A stretch of DNA of 62,307 nucleotides from Chloroflexota bacterium (GTDB taxonomy: Bacteria > Chloroflexota > Dehalococcoidia > Lucifugimonadales > UBA3495), in NCBI GenBank assembly GCA_009840175.1, contig VXOI01000141.1, positions 1-62,307 of the forward strand. Reading direction: 5' to 3'. The translations under genes and the position numbers were made by a program. Shown one piece after another: positions 16,814 to 23,738 of this stretch; position 1 is the stretch's first letter, and every line of letters starts with the position of its first letter. Under the pieces are notes generated by a model, which made no database searches, was not told the origin of the DNA, and worked only from the letters and a program-made list of their open reading frames with translations.

Positions 16814-17398
16814 CTAGTCGAAACTGAAGGGCGGATAGGCGTCCACCAGCAGCCAGCCGTAGGCGTTGGCGCGATATATCCACCGGTTCAGCCCCATAAT
16901 GATGTTGAACAAATCCTGGGAATAACGCCCGGTAAACAGCAGGAATAACAGGGCAAAAAGGACCAGGATATTCACGATTTCCGAAAGTATTGCGGCGATA
17001 ATCCAGTGCGGGATTATGAGGATCCAGCGGAATAACCCCGTAAGGCGCGATGAGCTTTCCGGGTATTCTATTATCAAGTCTGCCGGGTATTCTTCCTGGG
17101 ATTGAAAGGAGAAAGGCGGGTACTGGTCGGTGTTGCCCGCGGAATACGAGTAGAAGTTGACGCGCCAGCCCCACCGCAACAGCCCGGTGTGGTAATTCCA
17201 AAGAAAAGAGGGATTGCGTCCCCAAATTACCACGGCCAGCCACGAGATCGGAAGGGTGACAATCAATGGTATCGAGAGAAGCCACAAGACTACAATGTGA
17301 GGGATGAGAAGCAGCCATTTGATCAGCCACAGGAAGCGGTTGACTCTTTCCGCGTACTCACCAACCAATTCCACAGGATAATTGGTGCTTGCAGCCAT
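16814..17398 (-). CDS. DUF4389 membrane protein
   Basis: 194 residues with two copies of a YPxxL...EYxERxxRFLWLIKWLLLIPH-like unit, each followed by a hydrophobic segment. The first is WLIKWLLLIPHIVVLWLLSIPLIVTLPISWLAVVIW; the second contains GLFRWILIIPHWIIAAI. YPPFSF occurs twice, at mid-protein and at the C-terminus, consistent with DUF4389. Function unknown. The ATG at 17398 has a GGAGG upstream and is preferred over the longer track start. It is embedded between CoA-transferase genes. Confidence 0.85.
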   Translation of the reverse strand: MAASTNYPVELVGEYAERVNRFLWLIKWLLLIPHIVVLWLLSIPLIVTLPISWLAVVIWGRNPSFLWNYHTGLLRWGWRVNFYSYSAGNTDQYPPFSFQSQEEYPADLIIEYPESSSRLTGLFRWILIIPHWIIAAILSEIVNILVLFALLFLLFTGRYSQDLFNIIMGLNRWIYRANAYGWLLVDAYPPFSFD

Positions 17399-17499
17399 TG
17401 AGAAACCTCCTGCCCCGCAAGAACGCCTCACCAATTAGGGCCACCCAAACTGCTGTCCGGCGGGCGTTTAGTATACCCCACGCCCTGACGATTAAGCCG

Positions 17500-18777
17500 T
17501 CAGATAATCCCTGTCCGGTAGAGTTGGGCCACCTCTTCCGGTGTATAGCCCAGCTCGCCGCAGTAGACCTCGCTGTTGTGCTGACCCAATGTTGGCGCAG
17601 GTCGAGGGAGTTCTTCGACAGGCTCAGGACAAGCATTCTCGCCGGACATTGCATAAGGCGGGCCTGGGATGGTGACCGGGCCGGTATCGGAACGGTCAAT
17701 TTCAGTAAACAGGGTAGACAGGCTGGGGTCGTGGCGCACTTCGTCGAAGCCGCGCACCGGGGCCAGGGGGATGCGATGTTCCAAAGCCATTTCCAGCAGT
17801 TCGGCCTTGGTATGCTTTAGCAGCCATTCCTCGACGTAGCCGTCCACCTCGTCGGCGTACTCGTTGTTCATAACCGTGCGGTTGCGGAAGCGGGGTTCCT
17901 GAGACCACTCCGGGCTGCCCATCAGTTCCAACAGGCGCCGCCATTGGCGGCCCTCCGGCGAGCCAACGAAGATGTAGCCGTCTTTGCAGCGCAGGATGCA
18001 GTTGGGATAGGGGAAGTCCAGCGCGTGATGCCCGGTGCGACGGGTGACACGCCACTGGTAGACGGCCATCAGCGCCTCGGGGCCGTTGTACAGCCCGGCC
18101 ATCGTCTCGATTTCGGCGATGTCTATGTGCTGGCCGGGGTGTGTTGGCGGGATTTCTCCCTCACTCCAACCCTCTCCCGCTGGGAGATGGGGCAGATTGT
18201 CTTGGGCCAGTAGCGCCATCACGATGGACGACGCTGCGGCGGCTCCCGCGAAGTAGCCCACCTCGGGCGTACCGAAAGTCAGCGGCTGGCGCTCCGGGCT
18301 GCCCAGCCCTTCGCAGATGCCGCCACCGGCTGCCAGGTTGATGTCGTAGGCTTTCCAGTTGCGGTAGGGGCCGGTCAGACCGAATGGGGTGATGGACGCC
18401 ATCACCAGCCCGTCGTTGTGGACGCGCAGGGTGTCGTAGTCCAGACCCACCCTGTCCATCTCGGTCGGGTGCAGGTTATGAACCAGAACGTCGAAGCGGG
18501 AGAGCAGCCCGGCAAGGATTTCCCGTCCGGTAGGCGTGTCCAGATTGAGGGTTACGCCGCGCTTGTTGGCGTTGAGGTAGAGGAACAACCCGCTGCATTC
18601 ACGATGGGGCAATTCATTGGGGTACGGGCCGTAGTCACGGGCCCAGTCCCCACCGTCGGCCCGCTCCACCTTCAGCACGTCGGCCCCCATGTCGGCCAGC
18701 AGCTTGACGCAGTAGGGCGCGGATATGAACTCGCCCAACTCCAGCACCCGCAGTCCGTTCAGCAGCCCGTAGGTCAT
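17500..18777 (-). CDS. CaiB/BaiF-like CoA transferase lacking the usual Asp, with two repeat-derived inserts
   Basis: 425 residues from the ATG at 18777, which overlaps the hydrolase stop by 4 bp (ATGA). LLNGLRVLELGEFISAPYCVKLLADMG, DVLKVERADGGD and LNANKRGVTLNLDTPTGRE place it in the family. The expected catalytic Asp is replaced: the segment reads FGTPEVGYFAGAAAASS. The stretch LPHLPAGEGWSEGEIPPTHPG interrupts the loop before GQHIDIAEIETM and is encoded by a family D repeat; ENACPEPVEELPRPAP contains a 'cttcgacaggctcagga' repeat. The frame stays open through both. Activity is uncertain. Confidence 0.85.
   Translation of the reverse strand: MTYGLLNGLRVLELGEFISAPYCVKLLADMGADVLKVERADGGDWARDYGPYPNELPHRECSGLFLYLNANKRGVTLNLDTPTGREILAGLLSRFDVLVHNLHPTEMDRVGLDYDTLRVHNDGLVMASITPFGLTGPYRNWKAYDINLAAGGGICEGLGSPERQPLTFGTPEVGYFAGAAAASSIVMALLAQDNLPHLPAGEGWSEGEIPPTHPGQHIDIAEIETMAGLYNGPEALMAVYQWRVTRRTGHHALDFPYPNCILRCKDGYIFVGSPEGRQWRRLLELMGSPEWSQEPRFRNRTVMNNEYADEVDGYVEEWLLKHTKAELLEMALEHRIPLAPVRGFDEVRHDPSLSTLFTEIDRSDTGPVTIPGPPYAMSGENACPEPVEELPRPAPTLGQHNSEVYCGELGYTPEEVAQLYRTGII
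17613..17629 (+). repeat. short palindromic repeat ('cttcgacaggctcagga') inside a gene
   Basis: In-frame copy within the CoA-transferase gene, encoding CPEPVEEL. It matches the opposite-strand copies at 28504 and 51792. Confidence 0.85.
18160..18195 (+). repeat. family D repeat inside a CoA-transferase gene
   Basis: 'cccaaccctctcccgctggga' type sequence, read in frame as LPHLPAGEGWSEGEI. Related intergenic copies occur at 19551 and 6321. Confidence 0.75.
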
Positions 18778-19529
18778 GCCGCCGTACCTGCCACGGCGTA
18801 TCGCGCCAGTGCGTCCAGGCGCCGGGCCAGTTCCTCCGGCGCGGACAGGAAGGGCGAGTGCCCGGTCTGCATTTCGATGACCTCGGCGCAAGGGAGGGCA
18901 GTGTACATCGCGCGGGCAAATTCCGGCGCAACCGCGTTGTCCAGAGCGCACTCGATGTATACTCGCGGCACGCGCCCGAAGTTGCCGTCGGTGATTCGCA
19001 TTGGCGAAACTAGGGGGCCGACGGGCTGCGGAACTATCTTGGACTTGGCCCATTCAACATCTTCAGGCGTACAATCGTTGTAGAAGCGATGCTGCGCCAG
19101 TTCCGGCTTGTAGACTACGTGGCTGCGGTCTTCGGCCAGGTCCCAGCTTGGCCGTTCCCGTAGCGCTTTCTCCACGTCCGATTCCCCTGAAACGGTTCCC
19201 ATGAATGTCGCCCCGTCCGGCAACAGAACCGCTGTGAGGTACACCAGCACCGCGACCTTATCGGGCCGCAACTCTGCTGTACGGCTAATGGAGATTCCGC
19301 CCAGGCTGTGTCCTACCAGCACCGACGGCCCGTCCTGCGAGTCCAGCAAGCCGCACAGGTATTCGGCATAGGATTCCAGAGTAACCTTGGCCAGAGGCGT
19401 TTCGTCGTGTCCGTTGCCTGGCAAATCCACCGCCGTAACCGTGTGGCCCTGCTCTTGCAGCAGCGGCACGACCCGCTCCCAGCACCATGAACCGTGGGCC
19501 GAGCCGTGAACCAGAACATAGTTCGCCAT
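18774..19529 (-). CDS. alpha/beta hydrolase
   Basis: 251 residues. The HG of VLVHGSAHGSWCW, the nucleophile elbow VGHSLGG (Ser75), and the C-terminal TGHSPFL (candidate catalytic His) give a small esterase resembling plant methylesterase or hydroxynitrile-lyase relatives. The acid is probably in the YIECALDNAV region. The stop overlaps the CoA-transferase start by 4 bp, so the hydrolase belongs to the same transcript. It could release acids or esters that feed the CoA transferases. Substrate unknown. Confidence 0.85.
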   Translation of the reverse strand: MANYVLVHGSAHGSWCWERVVPLLQEQGHTVTAVDLPGNGHDETPLAKVTLESYAEYLCGLLDSQDGPSVLVGHSLGGISISRTAELRPDKVAVLVYLTAVLLPDGATFMGTVSGESDVEKALRERPSWDLAEDRSHVVYKPELAQHRFYNDCTPEDVEWAKSKIVPQPVGPLVSPMRITDGNFGRVPRVYIECALDNAVAPEFARAMYTALPCAEVIEMQTGHSPFLSAPEELARRLDALARYAVAGTAA

Positions 19530-19550
19530 ATCGCCGTCCTTTACAATGTC

Positions 19551-19586
19551 CCCTCTCCCTCCGGGAGAGGGTTAGGGTGAGGGCAC
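19551..19586 (+). repeat. family D repeat
   Basis: 'cctctccctccgggagagggttagggtgaggg' type element in the short gap between the hydrolase and phosphatase genes. Confidence 0.75.
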
Positions 19587-19593
19587 ACCCCAA

Positions 19594-20352
19594 CTACTCC
19601 AGCAGGTTGCCCCGCAGCCACTCCAGTGCTTCGTCTGTCACGCCATGAAGCCGCAAATACGACTCCGCGCCTCCGTACTGTTGATGCAACGTATCCTGAA
19701 AACCCTGGAATGCCAATGGCTGGGCGGCCAGCGACTGCGTCGTGGGCGAGGCGTCGGGCTGCATCCCCTTGATGCGTCTCAGTATTCCTTCGACCGCCTG
19801 GTTGGTCAGCAGGTAGTCGGCCTTGATGGTTTCGGCGTCCACTCCTAGGACTTCCAGTATCATTGCGGAGAGCAACCCGGTGCGGTCCTTGCCCGCGCTA
19901 CAGTGGAACACAACCCCGCTCCCGTTCGCGGCTGCGATGGCGTTGACCGCATCTGCAACACGAGGGCCCGAGTTGTGAATCAACCATTGGTAGGTGGACG
20001 AAAGCCGCTCCACCACATCGCCGCCGGTGAAGGGCGGGAAGCCGCGCTCCCGTAGCAGCGGATGGTGAGTGTAACCGGCGCCCAACCCCGGTAGCGGCCC
20101 AGTTCCGTCGCGCTCCGCTTCATCGGGGTTGCGCAAGTCAACCACCAGCCGAATGTGCAAGTCTTCGATGGCATAGGCAGCGTCGGAAGCAGTCATGTCT
20201 TGCAATGCGTCGCTTCTGAAAAGCCTTCGCCACCGGACGGTCTGCCCCTGCGAGTTGCGGTAGCCCCCCAAGTCGCGGAAGTTGACACAACCCTCGATAG
20301 GCAGCCACCGCTGCTGATTCCCGCTTTCGTGGGAATGACGGGTATCTCTCAT
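19594..20352 (-). CDS. tyrosine phosphatase family protein (DSP-like)
   Basis: 252 residues. The Cys-loop phosphatase signature HCSAGKDRTGL (Cys151, Arg157) is complete, and VNFRDLGGYRNSQG at the N-terminus is typical of the bacterial Y-phosphatase (lipid/protein phosphatase) family PF13350. The Asp of DLRNPDE is a likely general acid candidate. The ATG at 20352 overlaps the CitE-like gene's stop by 4 bp. The first ~14 residues (RHSHESGNQQ) come from a family E palindrome. Its place inside a CoA-thioester cluster is unexplained. Confidence 0.85.
   Translation of the reverse strand: MRDTRHSHESGNQQRWLPIEGCVNFRDLGGYRNSQGQTVRWRRLFRSDALQDMTASDAAYAIEDLHIRLVVDLRNPDEAERDGTGPLPGLGAGYTHHPLLRERGFPPFTGGDVVERLSSTYQWLIHNSGPRVADAVNAIAAANGSGVVFHCSAGKDRTGLLSAMILEVLGVDAETIKADYLLTNQAVEGILRRIKGMQPDASPTTQSLAAQPLAFQGFQDTLHQQYGGAESYLRLHGVTDEALEWLRGNLLE
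20316..20343 (+). repeat. family E palindrome at a gene start ('gattcccgctttcgtggga')
   Basis: A copy of the 'attcccgc...gcgggaat' palindrome, lying entirely inside the first 15 codons of the phosphatase gene. Confidence 0.75.
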
Positions 20353-21251
20353 GCTCCCGGCACTCCCATCTCGCGGGCGATTTCGAGCATGGCCCGCGCT
20401 GTTTCCTCGTGGGCGATGTCCACCATGTCGCCGCCGAAGGTGACCGCCGCGCCACCCTGGGCGCGAGTCTCCTCCATCGCCTCGATCAGCCCCTTGTAGT
20501 GGGCGACTTCCTCTTCGGACGGAGTGAAGACCTCGTTGACCACCGGAACGTGCGACGGGTGAATCAGGTGCATCCCGGTGTAACCCAACTGCTTGGCCTG
20601 CTGGGCCGATCTGCGCAGCCCTTCCAGGTCGTGAATGTCCATCCAGCCGCCGCTCATCGGATAGGGAATCCCGGCGGCCCGCACGTCCACCAGCACCTTG
20701 GAGCGCAGGAACAGAGTTTCCATGCCCTCCGGCGTCCACTGGAAGCCGATGGAGCGGGCGGTGTCGCCGCCCTTGCCGCCGCTGGCGCCCATGTGGGCCA
20801 CTCGCGGCGATGCGTTGGCGATTTCCCACGATTGCCGGATGCCTGAGGCGGTTTCCAGCGCCGGGTCAATGAAGATTTTGCCAACCTCCAGCCCCTTCTC
20901 GCGCTCAAAGTGGCGCAGCAAGATGTCCACTTCCACCACGTCGTCCGGCCCCTCGACCTTGGGCAGCAGCACGCAGTACAAGTGCGGGCCTACAATGGCC
21001 TCCAGGTCTCCGCCGGTCAGCCCCGTTTCCAACCGGTTCACCCGCACCACGATGGTCTGGCCCGCCTCGCCCAACTCCTGCACCATCCGGCCCACCGACT
21101 CGCGGGCCGCAGATTTCTCCGGTGGCGGCACCGAGTCTTCCAGGTCCAGGATATAGGCGTCGGCGTTGAAGCGCGGCGCCCGGCGCATCCAGTCTTCCTT
21201 GTTCCCCGGAACGAACAGCTCGGTCCGGATGGGTTTGGCCTTGAATCTCAC
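20349..21251 (-). CDS. HpcH/HpaI aldolase/CitE-like CoA lyase
   Basis: 300 residues from a GTG at 21251 preceded by GGAGGAACACAG; the track's upstream 15 codons precede this site. RTELFVPGNKEDW and DAYILDLEDSVPP start the CitE pattern. VRVNRLETGLTGGDL, KVEGPDDV and a C-terminal LGYTGMHLIHPSHVPVVNEVF follow. Members cleave or condense citramalyl-, malyl- or similar CoA thioesters with a divalent metal. The gene lies one inverted repeat away from a CoA transferase and overlaps the phosphatase gene. The substrate is inferred only. Confidence 0.9.
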   Translation of the reverse strand: MRFKAKPIRTELFVPGNKEDWMRRAPRFNADAYILDLEDSVPPPEKSAARESVGRMVQELGEAGQTIVVRVNRLETGLTGGDLEAIVGPHLYCVLLPKVEGPDDVVEVDILLRHFEREKGLEVGKIFIDPALETASGIRQSWEIANASPRVAHMGASGGKGGDTARSIGFQWTPEGMETLFLRSKVLVDVRAAGIPYPMSGGWMDIHDLEGLRRSAQQAKQLGYTGMHLIHPSHVPVVNEVFTPSEEEVAHYKGLIEAMEETRAQGGAAVTFGGDMVDIAHEETARAMLEIAREMGVPGA

Positions 21252-21274
21252 CTGTGTTCCTCCAAATACGACTA

Positions 21275-21348
21275 ACAACGGAGAACACAGGGGCACAGAG
21301 AGGGAAAAGAAAAGCTCCGCGCTCCTTGTGTCCTCTGTGGTTAATTGA
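21275..21348 (+). repeat. family C repeat ('cctctgtggttaatt')
   Basis: 'gagaacacaggggcacagag' on the left and 'cctctgtggttaattgatg' on the right match the family at 5104. It fills most of the gap between two minus-strand genes. Confidence 0.7.
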
Positions 21349-21351
21349 TGT

Positions 21352-22581
21352 CTAGACTACCCCCTGCGCCCTCAACTCATCCAGTTCGGAATCGCTGAGG
21401 CCCAGAATCCCGGACAGGATTTCGTCGTTGTGCATCCCCAGGGTCGGCGCGCCCGGGAGTGGGGGCAGTTCGCCGCCGGAGAAGCGGACCGGGAACCCGG
21501 CGCCGACCGCTCCAGCCACCGGCTCGTTCATCGCGCCGTGATTCATAGGCACCAGGCTGCCCCGGTCCCAGAAGTGCTGGTCGTTCATCACCTGCTCGGC
21601 AGTGCGGACAGGAGCGCACGGCACATCATGGCCTTCGAGACATTCCTGCGCTTCATTCAGGGTCATCTTGCCGATGCGTTGCTGGATTTCCTGCCGGGCC
21701 TCCTCCACGTTGTCGGTGCGCTTGACATAAGTGTCAAACCGGGGGTCATCCAGCAGTTCCGGGCATTCGAGCGCGTTGCACATCCGTCGCCACTGGTCGT
21801 CGCTGGTTACGGTGATGGAGATGTCCCCGCCGATGGCGCTGTACAGCCCCGTCGGCCCGCTCCGGCTGATGTTGCCGGTGCGCAGGGGCAGTCCGGCCTC
21901 AATGCTCTCTTCCAGGTTTTCCATGAACATCAGGGAGACCAGCGTGTCCATCATCGAAACATCGAGATACTGCCCTTTGCCGGTGCGGTCTTTCTCCCGC
22001 AGCGCCGCCAGTATCGAGTAGCAGGCGAACATCGGAGTGACCAGGTCGCCGATGTAGAAGCCCACCTTGACGGGCGGACGGCCCTCTTCCCCATTAATGT
22101 CCATCAGCCCGCTCATCCCCTGAATCTGCGGATCATGGGCCGGCTTGTCCTTGTATGCCCCGGTTTGCCCGTAGCCTGAGATGGAGGCGTAGACGATGCC
22201 GGGGTTGACGGCAGCCACCTCTTCGTAGCCCAGCCCGGCGCGGCGCAGCGAACCCGGGGCCAGGTTCTCCAGCACCACATCGCTCTGCTTCGCCAGTTCC
22301 AGGAACAGTTCCTTGCCTCGCTCGGTCTTCAGGTCCAGCGTGACGCTCTTGACCCCTTGCGTACGCTTCAGGAATCGAGTAGATATGTCCTCGTCGGAAT
22401 TCCGCCCGGCGTGAGTGCCTTCCGGCCCGGCGAAGGGGCCGTTTCCCCGCACCGGGTCGCCGCGCCCCGGAATCTCCACCTTGATGACCTCCGCGCCGAG
22501 ACGGGCAAGGCTCATTGATGCGAACGGCCCCGCCAGGTATACAGTGACGGCAAGGACGCGAATTCCGGCGAGTGGTTGCAT
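21352..22581 (-). CDS. CaiB/BaiF family CoA transferase (Asp present)
   Basis: 409 residues. PLAGIRVLAVTVYLAGPFASMSLARLG, GAEVIKVEIPGRGD, KRTQGVKSVTLDLKTERG and LENLAPGSLRRAGLGYEEV give the family. FYIGDLVTPMFACYSILAAL has the Asp in the expected place, followed by RTGKGQYLDVSM. The C-terminus is PTLGMHNDEILSGILGL. The ATG at 22581 has a CGGAGG ribosome binding site. First gene of the minus-strand block; the lyase gene follows after an inverted repeat. Confidence 0.9.
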   Translation of the reverse strand: MQPLAGIRVLAVTVYLAGPFASMSLARLGAEVIKVEIPGRGDPVRGNGPFAGPEGTHAGRNSDEDISTRFLKRTQGVKSVTLDLKTERGKELFLELAKQSDVVLENLAPGSLRRAGLGYEEVAAVNPGIVYASISGYGQTGAYKDKPAHDPQIQGMSGLMDINGEEGRPPVKVGFYIGDLVTPMFACYSILAALREKDRTGKGQYLDVSMMDTLVSLMFMENLEESIEAGLPLRTGNISRSGPTGLYSAIGGDISITVTSDDQWRRMCNALECPELLDDPRFDTYVKRTDNVEEARQEIQQRIGKMTLNEAQECLEGHDVPCAPVRTAEQVMNDQHFWDRGSLVPMNHGAMNEPVAGAVGAGFPVRFSGGELPPLPGAPTLGMHNDEILSGILGLSDSELDELRAQGVV

Positions 22582-22644
22582 AGAAGCCTCCGGTAGCGGA
22601 TGTGGCTCTTTGGTTAAGAGGTTCGCCTGGGATTATACACCGGC

Positions 22645-22676
22645 AAGGAAAAGCCCCGCCGGGGTAGAGCGGGGCT
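22645..22676 (-). terminator. rho-independent terminator after the Uma2 gene
   Basis: On the minus strand 'agccccgc' pairs with 'gcggggct' and is followed by TTTTCC. It lies 26 bases past the Uma2 stop. Confidence 0.75.
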
Positions 22677-22701
22677 GATATAGCAAGCAGAGACAGGCAG
22701 G

Positions 22702-23508
22702 CTACGGCGTTTCCGTCTGGCCGGGATTCTGTAGTCTGCGAAGTTGATCTTCCAGTTCTCTGACACGCGCTTCTGCGGCGGCGCGTTGCTCCATGGCGGC
22801 GTCGCGCTGTTCTTCGGCGGCAACGCGACGACCCTCGGCGGCAATGCGCCTGCCCTCGGCAACGTCTATCGCCTCATCGTAGCTGGGCAGATACAGTTGC
22901 TCCACCGGATCGAACCAGAGCAGACTGCCGCTTTCCCAGCGCAGTTCCAGGTTCAGTACCCCGCTATGGCCCCGGTAGTCCCCTTCGTCCGTCCGGTGGA
23001 TGGGGAAAGGCTCATAGCGGCCATTCACCAGTCGGTCGCCGGCCAGGGCCGCCCCCGGCAATGACGGGCTCCGGTGATAGAGACCCCCGGATGGATCGAA
23101 ACGCCAGTATTCTGGGATGCCCAATGCGGCGTATCCTTCCCTTTTTGCGCCGACGTCTCTGCGTCCCGTGGTTTCAGAACCGACCTCCAGCACGAAGTCC
23201 GGCGGCTTGCCCTGCTCGTTGATGACGAATCCCTTGCGGGCGATGATGGCTTCCATATCAATGTCGAAAGCGATGACAAGGTCGGGATAAAACAATCCCC
23301 TTTGCGTGGCGGGGAGTTCTTGGGAAATGTAAATCCCGGCCATAACCGCGGTGGTATCCGGGCGCCCCAAATGCCTTATCAATGCAGGCGGGTAGCCCGG
23401 AACGGATAGGAAAAGATAATCGTTCACGTCTTCCTTCGGTGGCGCGTCGGGAAAGTTGTAGGGAGCGCGGCGTACCGCCTCGCTGACGGGGAAAATTCTG
23501 GTGGTCAT
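22702..23508 (-). CDS. Uma2 family endonuclease-like protein with coiled-coil tail
   Basis: 268 residues. The central part has the PD-(D/E)xK-like pattern of Uma2 (DUF820) proteins: YPDLVIAFDID, then KPPDFVLEVGSETT, and YAALGIPEYWRFDP. These could provide Asp, Glu and Lys of the nuclease site. From about residue 215 the sequence becomes an alanine/arginine/glutamate heptad-like stretch (RRIAAEGRRVAAEEQRDA, then EQRAAAEARVRELEDQLRRLQ), a coiled coil. Uma2 genes are common, often in many copies, in Chloroflexota and cyanobacteria. A biological role is not established. Confidence 0.85.
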   Translation of the reverse strand: MTTRIFPVSEAVRRAPYNFPDAPPKEDVNDYLFLSVPGYPPALIRHLGRPDTTAVMAGIYISQELPATQRGLFYPDLVIAFDIDMEAIIARKGFVINEQGKPPDFVLEVGSETTGRRDVGAKREGYAALGIPEYWRFDPSGGLYHRSPSLPGAALAGDRLVNGRYEPFPIHRTDEGDYRGHSGVLNLELRWESGSLLWFDPVEQLYLPSYDEAIDVAEGRRIAAEGRRVAAEEQRDAAMEQRAAAEARVRELEDQLRRLQNPGQTETP

Positions 23509-23666
23509 AGGCGGCCTCGCGGACGAGGGTAAGATTTGCTTGCTTCCAGCGCATTATAAACTGAAAGGCGGGCAGGACAAATGTGTGGCTGTCAGCAATA
23601 TCAGGTTGAACGAAGATGGTTCTGGATATGGTTGATCATGCTCGCCCCGCGCATCGCCCCTTGTGG

Positions 23667-23672
23667 TACAAT
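23667..23672 (+). promoter_or_regulatory. possible -10 element (TACAAT) upstream of the hydroxylase gene
   Basis: 'ggTACAATcc' lies 67 bases before the ATG at 23739, in the 230-bp gap between divergent genes. No matching -35 is obvious, so this is weak. Confidence 0.3.
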
Positions 23673-23738
23673 CCTGCTGCCCGCCCGGCAGGCGAACCTA
23701 CGCCGGGCCACCAATACTCCGCGCCAGGAGGATTGCCA

